NCBI RefSeq assembly: GCF_003533305.1
Contig: NZ_DOEH01000016.1
Location: 101,398-165,397 of the forward strand
Length of the DNA: 64,000 nucleotides
Direction: 5' to 3'
DNA from: Providencia sp.
GTDB taxonomy: Bacteria > Pseudomonadota > Gammaproteobacteria > Enterobacterales > Enterobacteriaceae
The notes under the pieces are model-generated. The model saw only the letters and a program-made list of their open reading frames with translations, was not told the DNA's origin and made no database searches. A program made the position numbers and the translations under genes. This document shows, piece by piece, positions 1 through 8,187 of the stretch. Positions within the stretch are counted from its first letter, which is position 1; each line of letters starts with the position of its first letter.

Positions 1-44
1 CACTTTGAATTATTTAGAGTCTGTTCTAAGTAACGTAAGCCGTT

Positions 45-79
45 TTCTCGAATCACATGCATTGCACATGATTCGAGAA
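45..79. repeat. Inverted repeat in the gap after the DUF4310 gene
   Basis: Two perfect 11-base arms (TTCTCGAATCA at 45-55 and its complement at 69-79) surround a 13-base loop. The hairpin lies just beyond the stop codon of the minus-strand operon. No run of T follows it on the minus strand, so it is a poor intrinsic terminator. It could be an mRNA-stabilising or processing hairpin between operon genes, since related operons continue with further genes on this side. Confidence 0.5.
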
Positions 80-93
80 TGTTTGAGTGCTAC

Positions 94-744
94 TTAGGCA
101 ACGAGTGGGAAGAAATATCCAAACAACATCGCACCTAAAATTGCACCACCAGCAACGGGTTTTTGCCATATATAGAAAATTAATGCGCCAATCAAAGAGC
201 CAATACCGATTGGGATAGATGCCGCCATTGCTGCAAGGATAATTAAAGGACCTAAGAAACGTCCTGATGTATTACCCGCTCCCATCATGACATCAGCACC
301 AAAAGTTGAGTTGGCTTGAGCAATGGTAAATTTACGTGCAAATACAATTATTAAGCCTATTAAGACACCAAGCACTAAACCTGTAATTAAAGCGAGCCAA
401 AAGTTAGTGACTAAAATATCCCAACCTGCTGCAAGGAATAGTGCTGGAACGCCGAGGCCAATACCGGTTTGTAGCGCACCGCCAATATCTAAGATACCGA
501 CAAGCGACCCTTCGATAATTCGAGCGAAAAGAAAGCTCGCACCAAACGCGGCCACTGCACCGTAAACACCCGTATCGAGTCCTGCACGTAACATGGCAAC
601 GAATGCCACTTCGTTAAATGCGCCGAACCCGTAGACTACATACATGTGTGTACCCGCAAAGATCCCGGAAGATAACAACCCAACAAAAATAGGGAAGGAC
701 CATTCTGCGTACCAAAAATCTTGTCTATTAATTTCAGTTGTCAT
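94..744 (-). CDS. DUF4310 family membrane protein
   Basis: 216-residue, highly hydrophobic, glycine- and alanine-rich protein with about six or seven membrane segments. It matches my memory of the DUF4310 family (the EF_0833/AHA_3914 type), which is always found in one conserved gene cluster. Function is unknown. Two adjacent polytopic proteins (this one and DUF4311, 2 bases away) plus two small soluble proteins suggest the membrane part of a transporter, possibly PTS-like. The start ATG is the first codon of the frame. In related genomes the operon continues with sugar-acid or amino-sugar catabolic genes (DgaE/DgaF-like), which would lie left of this window; that is recalled, not seen. Confidence 0.8.
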   Translation of the reverse strand: MTTEINRQDFWYAEWSFPIFVGLLSSGIFAGTHMYVVYGFGAFNEVAFVAMLRAGLDTGVYGAVAAFGASFLFARIIEGSLVGILDIGGALQTGIGLGVPALFLAAGWDILVTNFWLALITGLVLGVLIGLIIVFARKFTIAQANSTFGADVMMGAGNTSGRFLGPLIILAAMAASIPIGIGSLIGALIFYIWQKPVAGGAILGAMLFGYFFPLVA

Positions 745-746
745 GA

Positions 747-1538
747 TTATTTCCCGCTCAGCAGTCCGTGGATGTATTCAAGCCACACAGGTTTATCTAA
801 ATTAAATGATGTGATCATCTTCAGGTCGAATTCACGGAAGAATCCACTGAGAACGAATAGCAGTACAACGGCTATCATCATGGTACGAGTGATACGATTC
901 CAGCCATTATCATCAACACCTTTACCGATTAGGATACCTAAGACTAAACCTGGGATTGCGTTACCCATGATGAGTTGTGCACAACCACCGAAAAGTGTTG
1001 CCCAGAAACCAGAGCGACGACCGGCATCCATGGCTGCTAACCAGAAGATAACTGGCATGACAGTATTTACGAGCAAGTTAGCTGCTGGGACTAAAACATT
1101 AATTGCTGTTGTTTGCAGTGCGGCAGGTACCGCAGATGCGGTTGTATTTAAGAACGCGACGACAAATGCACCGATAATACCGCAGGCAATTGCCATTTTT
1201 TTCGGATTATGTAGTGTTTCTGCTACGTTACGATTTTTAGTAAGTAGTGCAGCCGCACCCCAGTTAGGAATGATACGGTGGTCAACATCTTGTGTGAACG
1301 CACCTGCTGCAACAGATGATGCCCATGCGTTAAAGAAAAACCCTAAGCCGAAAGAGAAGTGTGACGCAGGGTCACCTTCACAGGCGTTTAATTCGCCTAA
1401 TGTACGGAATGCCCCCATCCCTTGTATGGTTGGTGCGTGGAACATACGCGCCGCGCCTGCGCCTAAACCAAAGCCGCAGAGGCCACCGATAATGAGGGAC
1501 ATGCCCAATATTTCTAAAAAAGATGCAGTTTCACTCAT
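747..1538 (-). CDS. DUF4311 family membrane protein
   Basis: 263-residue polytopic membrane protein with about seven hydrophobic segments and many Gly/Ala residues, matching the DUF4311 family (EF_0832/AHA_3913 type). It contains a conserved-looking polar stretch, GELNACEGDPASHFSFG (about residues 47-63), between hydrophobic blocks. It lies 2 bases upstream of the DUF4310 gene in the same operon and is presumably its membrane partner. Substrate and mechanism are unknown. A large plus-strand open frame overlapping this gene is a shadow. Confidence 0.8.
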   Translation of the reverse strand: MSETASFLEILGMSLIIGGLCGFGLGAGAARMFHAPTIQGMGAFRTLGELNACEGDPASHFSFGLGFFFNAWASSVAAGAFTQDVDHRIIPNWGAAALLTKNRNVAETLHNPKKMAIACGIIGAFVVAFLNTTASAVPAALQTTAINVLVPAANLLVNTVMPVIFWLAAMDAGRRSGFWATLFGGCAQLIMGNAIPGLVLGILIGKGVDDNGWNRITRTMMIAVVLLFVLSGFFREFDLKMITSFNLDKPVWLEYIHGLLSGK

Positions 1539-1564
1539 GGAATTAACTCCAGACCTGATTGCTA

Positions 1565-1861
1565 TTATTGTTCTGTAAATGGTATTTCGTTGACAGAAAG
1601 TAAGGTAACATCCAGCGAAACGTCGAGCACAACACGAAAATGTTCGCGTTTACGTGGCAAAAAGATAAAAAGAAATTTTTCTGTCCGCGATTTCGAGTGA
1701 GCACTAATCACTTCAACATCCTTCGGTTCAATCCGTAGAATGATATCAGTGCTATTTTTTAGTACGGTTTTTTGAATTGAATTTAAGGCGTCAGCTATTG
1801 CTTTTTGTTTGCTGTCGCCTTGCCCTGTGACCCGTACAACCGTTTCGATAGATTTTTTCAT
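1565..1861 (-). CDS. DUF4312 family protein
   Basis: 98-residue soluble protein matching DUF4312 (EF_0831/AHA_3912 type). It has an N-terminal alpha/beta part (RVTGQGDSKQKAIADALNSI) and a strand-rich C-terminal half with a basic patch (PRKREHF). No signal peptide or membrane segment is visible. Its ATG overlaps the stop codon of the upstream SFCGS gene (TAATG), so the two are probably translationally coupled. Function is unknown; by position it is a small cytoplasmic component of the DUF4310/4311 system. Confidence 0.75.
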   Translation of the reverse strand: MKKSIETVVRVTGQGDSKQKAIADALNSIQKTVLKNSTDIILRIEPKDVEVISAHSKSRTEKFLFIFLPRKREHFRVVLDVSLDVTLLSVNEIPFTEQ

Positions 1862-2226
1862 TAAACGTTGCCGTATTTTTTATTAAATGCTTTTACAAGA
1901 CGCTCGCCTAACTCTTCTTTATCCATAAAACCGAAACCGAGTACATTGCAACCATCTGCAATGGCGGTTTCACCTTCTTCAATAGAGCGCATTCCATAAC
2001 GTGCTTTATAACCATATTTAGTTTGAGCTGTAATTGCGCCTGCACCGCCGCTACCACAAAAAGAAATACCAAGGTCAGCTTGCTCTGCATTCATGACATC
2101 ACCGAGTTTCATATCAGCGGCAACACCGGGAACAACAATGGCTTTTCCGCCAGCAGTTTCTACGCCAACCGCGACTTTTTGTCCTTTGCCTAAACGATCT
2201 CCAATAACAATAACAATTTGTTTCAT
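1861..2226 (-). CDS. Glycine-rich SFCGS family protein, possibly EIIB-like
   Basis: 121-residue cytoplasmic protein named for the motif SFCGSGGAGA (Cys at about residue 57 from the chosen start). The family is EF_0830/AHA_3911-like and of unknown function. I prefer the second ATG (2226) over the one at 2232 because the AGGGA ribosome-binding site is 8 bases from it but too close to the first. The loop S-F-C-G-S-G resembles the phosphocysteine loop C-G/A-S/T-G of PTS EIIB domains. That resemblance, plus a PTS-type regulator next door, suggests a phosphoryl carrier; this is inference. Its stop overlaps the DUF4312 start. Confidence 0.75.
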   Translation of the reverse strand: MKQIVIVIGDRLGKGQKVAVGVETAGGKAIVVPGVAADMKLGDVMNAEQADLGISFCGSGGAGAITAQTKYGYKARYGMRSIEEGETAIADGCNVLGFGFMDKEELGERLVKAFNKKYGNV

Positions 2227-2244
2227 AATCATATTCCCTAAAAA

Positions 2245-2583
2245 TTAATCATTAGAACGGATAACTTCGAAGTGAACAGAGAGCAAATATGCCTCTTCTG
2301 GTGCCAGCCCTGGCAGCGTGTTGACAACCTTTTTAGCTAACTCAATAGAATATTTAGATATTTCATCAAATAGACTGATATCGACTTCCGGTAAAGCTTC
2401 TTTGGTTTTTGCTCTATCCACCATGGCGCGAAGATGAGACTCCAACATTTGTTGTTGCACATCCGTGGTATAGCACTCTTCCTGATTGAGCCAGTCAGTA
2501 ATCACTGCCAGCAGTTTTTGTGTCACCTCATCGACATTGAGGTTATCTTCTAACATTTTGAAAACGACAACTGATCCACTCAT
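2245..2583 (-). CDS. Stand-alone PRD domain protein (EF_0829/AHA_3910 type)
   Basis: 112-residue protein made of one PTS regulation domain. The C-terminal YLLSVHFE carries the His expected in PRDs, and EEAYLL precedes it as in PRD helices. It has no DNA- or RNA-binding domain. It is the first gene of the operon and ends 18 bases before the SFCGS start. Single-PRD proteins of this type always accompany DUF4310-4312. It may act as a small phosphorylation-dependent modulator of the BglG-type regulator just upstream; this role is inferred. Confidence 0.7.
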   Translation of the reverse strand: MSGSVVVFKMLEDNLNVDEVTQKLLAVITDWLNQEECYTTDVQQQMLESHLRAMVDRAKTKEALPEVDISLFDEISKYSIELAKKVVNTLPGLAPEEAYLLSVHFEVIRSND

Positions 2584-2680
2584 AACTATTTAAAATCCAA
2601 AGTAATGTTGCTAGTTGAACTACTCTGTTCCTTGATGACTAATACCTTAATCGGTTCTGCTGTGTTTTTGCAGGTAGTAA

Positions 2681-2702
2681 ATTTCCACTTTGAAGTGGAA
2701 AT
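2681..2702. promoter_or_regulatory. Operator-like dyad 1 upstream of the DUF4310-4312 operon
   Basis: Perfect 10-base arms (ATTTCCACTT and AAGTGGAAAT) separated by TG, 98 bases upstream of the PRD gene start. It is the best-conserved member of a set of four dyads in this gap. The spacing and placement fit binding of the adjacent regulator or another operon-specific factor. Confidence 0.65.
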
Positions 2703-2880
2703 AAGTTGGAAGTGTATATAAGTGGAATATGTCTATTTTATGGTCAAATTGGAAATTAAATGGAAAAATTATCTTTTTATGAATAATTAAAAAAAGATAT
2801 CTTATTTATATAACAGTAATAAGTTATTTAAATTCAAATTGTTACGTTTTTCAAAATATCGTTGGAAAGTGGAGGAATTA

Positions 2881-2900
2881 ATTTCACATAAAGTGGAAAT
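2881..2900. promoter_or_regulatory. Operator-like dyad 2 (imperfect)
   Basis: The right half AAGTGGAAAT (2891-2900) is exact. The left half ATTTCACATA is degenerate. Additional half-sites (GGAAGTGTA near 2708, AAGTGGCT near 2911) lie close by. It belongs to the same repeat family as dyad 1. Confidence 0.5.
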
Positions 2901-2936
2901 GATAAATGGGAAGTGGCTGTTTTTTAGTAGTAGTCG

Positions 2937-2954
2937 TTTCCACTTGAGTGGTTT
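2937..2954. promoter_or_regulatory. Operator-like dyad 3
   Basis: TTTCCACTTGAGTGGTTT: arms CCACT and AGTGG around TG. It has the same core as dyad 1 with shorter arms. Confidence 0.5.
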
Positions 2955-3035
2955 TAGCGTTAAACGGTGAAGATTAGGCTAAAAACTAAATGATGGAGTT
3001 GTGGTTACGATCACGTAAAAGACGGCAACTGCTCG

Positions 3036-3057
3036 ATTTCCATTTGGAAGTGGAAGT
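3036..3057. promoter_or_regulatory. Operator-like dyad 4, adjacent to the regulator stop codon
   Basis: ATTTCCATTT followed by GGAAGTGGAAGT: same half-site as dyad 1 with one arm changed. It lies 11 bases beyond the 3' end of the regulator gene, so the repeats fill the gap from the regulator to about 100 bases before the operon start. Confidence 0.5.
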
Positions 3058-3067
3058 TGCCGATAAA

Positions 3068-5005
3068 TTAGAGGATACGCGCCAAACTATCTTTGGCAAT
3101 TACTTGAAATTCATTGAAATTTTTGACTGTAACTAAGCGGCGAGTGGTTTTTTCTTTGACGAAGGTGACGAATAAATCATAAATTGCCATGGCTTCTTCA
3201 TAGTCAGATTTACTGATAGCAAGTAGAAAAATGACATAAGCATTTTCTTTAGTTTCTTTGTTCCATTCAATGCCTTTGGGTACCACAATCGTCACAACTA
3301 CGGTTTTATTCGCGAGCAGCCCTAAAGAGTGGGGAAGCGCAATGCCTTCACCTAGCAATGTAGAGACAATGGACTCACGTTCTTGTAATGAAGGATAAAA
3401 ATCGGCGGTCACATAGCCATCTTGTTGTAATTTCTGGCAAACAGTTTGAAATAAGGTTTCTTGGTTGATCTTTTCATTGATTACCATGAAATAACGTTCA
3501 TCAAAGAAATGTTCGATAATATAGGGACGAGTTTGATCAACCATTGCCAAGCGACCAACTTGTTCTAATTGATAAGGGGTCGGGAAAGGTGCGATCTTGA
3601 TGACGGGTTTATTTTTTTCAGAAATACGAACGGTAGTAATAACAAAATCTTCTTCAATTTCGCTAAGAGATTCATATTCTTGCAGTGTAAGGCTGCGACT
3701 AAATTTTAGTTGCGGAAATTCACGTATAATTTTTGATTCCACGACACGAAATGTCGAATTACCTGAATCAGTGACAACTAAAACTTCTGTTTGGCGAATA
3801 GAACCTGCACCATAATTTCGCTCAAGACTCACACCAATATGTACTGCTAAATATCCCAGTTCATCTTCACTAATTGGATGTGGCAACAATTTTTTACTGG
3901 CACTGGTGAGGGCGCTGAGGGTCACATCATAGGCAAAGGGATAATATTGTTTTATATCAGATAACAGTGGATTAGGTGTCGAAATATGATACTGCAATCG
4001 CGTGATTAGTGCGGCTAAATGTGTATTCAGATCTTTTTTTAGTTTTTCATCATTGCGTAAGTCGTAGTTATACAGGTCATTAATGTAACTTAAAATATAT
4101 TCAGATAACTCACTGTGGCTACCATTTTTTAGTAACGCGGTATCATGGTGACTAATGCGTTGGGCAATGATTTGATCGTGCAAATAACTGAGCTCAGGGC
4201 TAGAAAGATCGCTACCTAAAAAATAGATTAATCCCTTAGATATTTCATCACAGGATTTGCGGATCACATCCTCACTTTCATTATTTTTGACGATCGTGGT
4301 TAGCTCATGACCACGAGTAATGCGCAAAATAGTCACTGCACAATTGAAAACAAGGTAAAGATGCCCTTCGTTGCTCAGACGAATATCAAATCGATTCATA
4401 CTGTTATGCAGCACTTTATCAATGTAGGTTAAATCCAGATTGTCTAAGCACTCAGGGTAAAAAGTCGATAAATCATGATTGATTTGTTGAGCGAATCGTC
4501 GCAAAAGTGTTTCTGTTATGCAGGCTCGAATTGCCCATTCACTGCCATTGAGCCGAATTCCTTGATGCGGAATACTTTCTAAGATGATTTGGTATCTTTG
4601 CAAGTGCTCTCTAACGGCACCCATATCTTGTTGCAGTGTTCCGCGGCTGATGAACCATTCTTCGGCAATATCATCGAGTTTAACGGGAAGCGATAACATC
4701 AAAAGTTTTAACAATAGTGCGTCAATACGCTCTTTGCTGGTGCGAGGAATACCATTTTCTTCTTCATTTTGTTTGGTAAAACTCTCAAACAGCGTCTCGT
4801 CATCAATCTTCAAACGATAACCATGACCACGCTCATAAACAATATGCGCACTGTAGCTTTGAATTAATTCATTGATTTCATTTATATCTGAGCGGATGGT
4901 TCGTGTTGATACCGAAAAATGCTTTGCCAGCTCATCTTGAGGCACAACCTCATTGAGGATCCGAGCAAAAATTTGATTGTGTCGTTGTTGAGTGAATAGA
5001 GCCAC
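3068..5005 (-). CDS. BglG/MtlR-type PTS-controlled transcriptional activator
   Basis: About 645 residues from a GTG at 5005, preceded by AAAAGG at 7 bases; a longer frame from a TTG at 5050 is possible. Domains in order: HTH (QDELAKHFSVSTRTIRSDI), a second Mga-like HTH (about residues 110-170), two PRDs, an EIIB-like domain and a C-terminal fructose/mannitol-type EIIA domain with the active-site motif GIALPHS. PRD2 keeps ELGYLAVHIG. PRD1 has Asn where His is usual (YLVFNCAV), and the EIIB-like loop reads VVTDSGNST with no Cys. It probably activates the downstream operon in response to PTS phosphorylation. Confidence 0.8.
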   Translation of the reverse strand: MALFTQQRHNQIFARILNEVVPQDELAKHFSVSTRTIRSDINEINELIQSYSAHIVYERGHGYRLKIDDETLFESFTKQNEEENGIPRTSKERIDALLLKLLMLSLPVKLDDIAEEWFISRGTLQQDMGAVREHLQRYQIILESIPHQGIRLNGSEWAIRACITETLLRRFAQQINHDLSTFYPECLDNLDLTYIDKVLHNSMNRFDIRLSNEGHLYLVFNCAVTILRITRGHELTTIVKNNESEDVIRKSCDEISKGLIYFLGSDLSSPELSYLHDQIIAQRISHHDTALLKNGSHSELSEYILSYINDLYNYDLRNDEKLKKDLNTHLAALITRLQYHISTPNPLLSDIKQYYPFAYDVTLSALTSASKKLLPHPISEDELGYLAVHIGVSLERNYGAGSIRQTEVLVVTDSGNSTFRVVESKIIREFPQLKFSRSLTLQEYESLSEIEEDFVITTVRISEKNKPVIKIAPFPTPYQLEQVGRLAMVDQTRPYIIEHFFDERYFMVINEKINQETLFQTVCQKLQQDGYVTADFYPSLQERESIVSTLLGEGIALPHSLGLLANKTVVVTIVVPKGIEWNKETKENAYVIFLLAISKSDYEEAMAIYDLFVTFVKEKTTRRLVTVKNFNEFQVIAKDSLARIL

Positions 5006-5101
5006 GAAAATACCTTTTAATTCCAATAAAAATTGATCCTCAAAGATCAACAGCCTCTAGGACTCTACCACAAGCTTATCAATATATAGGGTATGTAAAT
5101 G

Positions 5102-5133
5102 CTTAAATTTGCGAATTTGTTCGCAAATTTAAG
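5102..5133. repeat. Perfect 14-base inverted repeat upstream of the BglG-type regulator
   Basis: CTTAAATTTGCGAA (5102-5115) and its exact complement (5120-5133) flank TTTG. It lies between the yhaK stop and the regulator start. No T-run follows on either strand, so it looks more like a protein-binding dyad or an mRNA 3' hairpin for yhaK than a classical terminator. Confidence 0.6.
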
Positions 5134-5208
5134 GGATTTCATGATTAAAATTGTATTTAATGGATTAAGGCTTTGTACATCTTTCATAAACTAAGCTGAT
5201 TTTTTTTA

Positions 5209-5910
5209 TTATTCACCAATATCAATCAATAAGCCGCGAAATGCTTTTTTGGCGCTAATCACTAATTTGGTATCTTGTTGAATAAAAACACCATCATTAC
5301 AATTCATGCTAATGTCGCTTCCATCATGCGAGTGAATGTTTGCATCACCATGAATAGACTGCAAATAGGCATTTTTACCTCTGAGAACGACCGTAGTTGC
5401 GTCAGCTGAGTCTATGCAGATTTGGCTGATCCAAACTTGTTGACGTAATTGAATGCTGTCATTTTCGCCATCAGGGGAAGCGATTAATTGATTCTTTTTG
5501 TCTGTCAGCGCAATCTTTTGGTGTGGGCGGTATTCTTGTTGTGGGCAAGCATTTAGCCACAGTTGTAAGCGTGTTAGTGGTGTTTGTGGGCAGACATTTT
5601 CTTCCGTATAACTTAGATCTGGTCGTGGTGAAAGTCGGACGCATTCACCTTCATCAGCACGAATGACATTACCTAAGTTATCTCGATATTCAGCATGGCC
5701 TTGAAGTATGATATTTAAAATATCAACATGTGGATAAGTTCGGGCTTGAAATGAGTTATGTGGCGCGATAATTTCTTGATTAAGCACTCGAAGTGTTTTG
5801 AAGCCCATAAAATCAGGATCAAAATAGTGCCCAAAAGAGAAGGCGTAGCGAGCTTGTAGCCAACCATAGTCTGCTTTTCCGCAATGATTAACGGGTCTTA
5901 GTGTCATCAT
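5209..5910 (-). CDS. yhaK: Pirin family protein YhaK
   Basis: 233 residues, the length of E. coli YhaK, and very similar to it throughout (for example CGKADYGWLQARYAFSFGHYF near the N-terminus and YLQSIHG in the C-terminal cupin). It is a bicupin fold protein. E. coli YhaK is reported as a redox-sensitive pirin-like protein of unclear catalytic role. The first of two adjacent ATGs matches the E. coli start. It is divergent from yhaJ, as in E. coli, with 122 bases between them. Confidence 0.93.
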   Translation of the reverse strand: MMTLRPVNHCGKADYGWLQARYAFSFGHYFDPDFMGFKTLRVLNQEIIAPHNSFQARTYPHVDILNIILQGHAEYRDNLGNVIRADEGECVRLSPRPDLSYTEENVCPQTPLTRLQLWLNACPQQEYRPHQKIALTDKKNQLIASPDGENDSIQLRQQVWISQICIDSADATTVVLRGKNAYLQSIHGDANIHSHDGSDISMNCNDGVFIQQDTKLVISAKKAFRGLLIDIGE

Positions 5911-6032
5911 AATGGTTAACCCTCATTCAAATAAATACACCGATAGTATCCTGATATCATAAATAGCTGGACGTTGAATTGTTAGCCAGTTAATCTGTTT
6001 CCCTTATTCAAATTTCCTGAAAGAGATACATC

Positions 6033-6923
6033 ATGAGCAAAGAGAGAGCATTAACGCTTGAATCATTAAGGGTGATGGATGCAATCGATCGTCGTGGAAG
6101 CTTTGCAGCCGCCGCAGAAGAGTTAGGTCGAGTCCCTTCTGCGTTAAGCTATACCATGCAAAAGTTAGAAGAAGAACTTGATGTGATTTTATTCGATCGT
6201 TCAGGACATAGAACCAAATTTACCAATGTTGGCAGAATGTTGTTGGACAGAGGTAGGATATTATTGGAAGCTGCTGATAAACTCACTTCAGATGCCGAAG
6301 CTTTAGCAAAGGGGTGGGAAACGCATCTCACGATTGTTTGTGAAGCATTAGTACCTGCTTATTCATTATTTCCATTGGTTGAAAAATTGGCAGCAAAATC
6401 AGAGACTCAACTCTCTTTGATTACTGAGGTACTTGCTGGTGCTTGGGAGCGTCTTGAAAACGGTAAGGCGGATATTGTTATCGCGCCAGATATGCATTTT
6501 CGTACCTCATCAGAAATTAATTCTAAATCGCTCTACAGCATTCAACATATTTATGTGGCTAGCCCATCCCATCCGATTCATCAAGAAGCAGAGCCGTTAT
6601 CCGATGCGACGCGTGTTAAATATCGCGGTATTGCAATGGCAGATACTGCCCGTGAACGTCCGGTGATCACCGTACAATTGCTGGATAAGCAACAAAGGCT
6701 GACGGTTTCATCGATTGAAGATAAGCGTGCCGCGCTACTTGCTGGGCTTGGGGTGGCAACCATGCCATATCCAATGGTTGAACAGGATATTCGTGAAGGT
6801 CGTTTAAGAGTTGTGGGGGCAGAATATACCCACGAAACGAATATTATTATGGCGTGGCGACGCGATAATATGGGTGAGGCTAAATCTTGGTGCCTGCGCG
6901 AGATCCCGAAGTTATTTAGGTAA
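6033..6923 (+). CDS. yhaJ: LysR family transcriptional regulator YhaJ
   Basis: 296 residues, closely matching E. coli YhaJ across the whole length. The N-terminal winged HTH (LRVMDAIDRRGSFAAAAEELGRVPSAL) is followed by a LysR substrate-binding domain and ends in the family tail SWCLREIPKLF. YhaJ is known in E. coli as a sensor/regulator that activates yhaK-adjacent and stress or virulence genes, with responses to nitroaromatics such as DNT. The divergent arrangement with yhaK suggests it acts in the 122-base shared promoter region. An AAAGAG ribosome-binding site precedes the ATG. Confidence 0.93.
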   Translation: MSKERALTLESLRVMDAIDRRGSFAAAAEELGRVPSALSYTMQKLEEELDVILFDRSGHRTKFTNVGRMLLDRGRILLEAADKLTSDAEALAKGWETHLTIVCEALVPAYSLFPLVEKLAAKSETQLSLITEVLAGAWERLENGKADIVIAPDMHFRTSSEINSKSLYSIQHIYVASPSHPIHQEAEPLSDATRVKYRGIAMADTARERPVITVQLLDKQQRLTVSSIEDKRAALLAGLGVATMPYPMVEQDIREGRLRVVGAEYTHETNIIMAWRRDNMGEAKSWCLREIPKLFR

Positions 6924-7128
6924 CTTATTGATATTTATTATTATAATAATTTATTCACTGTGGTTAATTTTTTCTCTTAAAATTGATATTTTTAACTCAC
7001 TTGAGCTATCACTTCAAAATAATTCAAGTTGTTGTTGCTAAGTTATGAATTTAGAGGCCGCCTAGCGGCTGTGGTGTGAAACAAGAGAAAGCTGACTACC
7101 AACATCCTTGTTAAAGTTCGGAAAATAT

Positions 7129-8124
7129 ATGTCATTGAAAGCCATTGCTAAAGAACTTGGGATTTCGGTAACAACCGTCAGCCGTGCATTAAACGGTTAT
7201 GACGACGTATCGCAGGAGACACGACTTCGCGTGGAGGCGGAAGCAAAACGTAGAGATTACCGCCCCAATACATTTGCCCGTCGTTTGAAAATGGGAAAGA
7301 TAGACGCTGTTGGCTTGGTTTTTCCAGTCAATGTCGCGCCTTTGGCGAGTAATGTGTTTCTCGATATGGTTGGGGAGCTTAGTCACGAATTGGCGCGGTA
7401 TGAAATTGATTTATTGTTGATCGCGGATGATGAAGATGCGGACAATCATGGCTATATACGGATGGTACAAAGTCGTCGGGTTGATGCGTTAATTGTCGCA
7501 CACACGTTGGATGACGATCCTCGTTTGAAGCAATTACTCTGCTCTGGTTTTCCTTTTTTGGCACTTGGTCGTAGTCAATTATCACAGCCTTATGCTTGGT
7601 TTGATTTTGATAACTATGCGGGCACCTATGAGGCTACCCGCTATTTAATTCATGAAGGGCATCAACGTATTGCGCTATTGGGGGAAAATAACCACCAAGC
7701 ATTTATCACGCAGCGACGTAATGGTTATTTGGATGCTTTGCAGGAAGCCGGTCTGTCTGATAGCTTGTTGCGCCGCGTGCCACCAACTCGACGAGGTGGT
7801 TTTCAGGCGACACTGGAATTGTTACGCTTACCTGAACCTCCCACCGCTATTCTCACTGATTGCAACATTCATGGTGATGGTGCAGCGATGGCGCTTAGCC
7901 AACTTGGCCGTTTGACGGGAGAAAATGCTGTCTCGCTGGTGGTTTATGATGGATTACCACAAGACAGTATCATCGAGATACCCGTGGCATCAGTGATCCA
8001 ATCTACCCGCCAGGGTGTTGGCTACCAGATTGCTGATATGGTACGGCGACTCATTGCTGGGGATGATTTAACATCTTTGCAGGTACTCTGGCAGCCTGAA
8101 TTCTCACCAATCAAAACGGGTTAA
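7129..8124 (+). CDS. rafR: LacI family repressor of the raffinose operon (RafR-like)
   Basis: 331 residues from the ATG at 7129; a TTG frame start at 7108 lacks the family N-terminus. The HTH is LKAIAKELGISVTTVSRALNG at residues 3-23, followed by the hinge (RPNTFARRLK) and a periplasmic-binding-protein-like sugar domain ending in a promoter-swap tail (LWQPEFSPIKTG). It lies 116 bases upstream of rafA in the same direction. Two CCGAAACG-type operators lie between them, giving a textbook repressor-operator-structural gene layout as on the E. coli raf plasmid pRSD2. The effector is probably melibiose, by analogy. Confidence 0.85.
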   Translation: MSLKAIAKELGISVTTVSRALNGYDDVSQETRLRVEAEAKRRDYRPNTFARRLKMGKIDAVGLVFPVNVAPLASNVFLDMVGELSHELARYEIDLLLIADDEDADNHGYIRMVQSRRVDALIVAHTLDDDPRLKQLLCSGFPFLALGRSQLSQPYAWFDFDNYAGTYEATRYLIHEGHQRIALLGENNHQAFITQRRNGYLDALQEAGLSDSLLRRVPPTRRGGFQATLELLRLPEPPTAILTDCNIHGDGAAMALSQLGRLTGENAVSLVVYDGLPQDSIIEIPVASVIQSTRQGVGYQIADMVRRLIAGDDLTSLQVLWQPEFSPIKTG

Positions 8125-8168
8125 TGACCTTTTTCTAATCATGATAGTTTTTTAAGCAGATCACAGAT

Positions 8169-8182
8169 CCGAAACGTTTTGG
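8169..8182. promoter_or_regulatory. raf operator, upstream copy
   Basis: CCGAAACGTTTTGG: the same core as the perfect downstream dyad with one mismatch. Its centre is 21 bases (two helical turns) from the second operator, so two repressor dimers could bind one DNA face. It lies on the upstream side of the putative -35 element TTGTTA (8183-8188). Confidence 0.75.
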
Positions 8183-8187
8183 TTGTT

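Noticed and set aside
721..1578. 285-residue plus-strand open frame opposite DUF4311
   Set aside because: It is exactly antisense to a well-supported membrane protein gene and its product is low-complexity Pro/Ala/Lys-rich; a shadow frame.
7057..7069. Terminator after yhaJ
   Set aside because: The GCCGC/GCGGC stem is only five bases and lacks a T-run.
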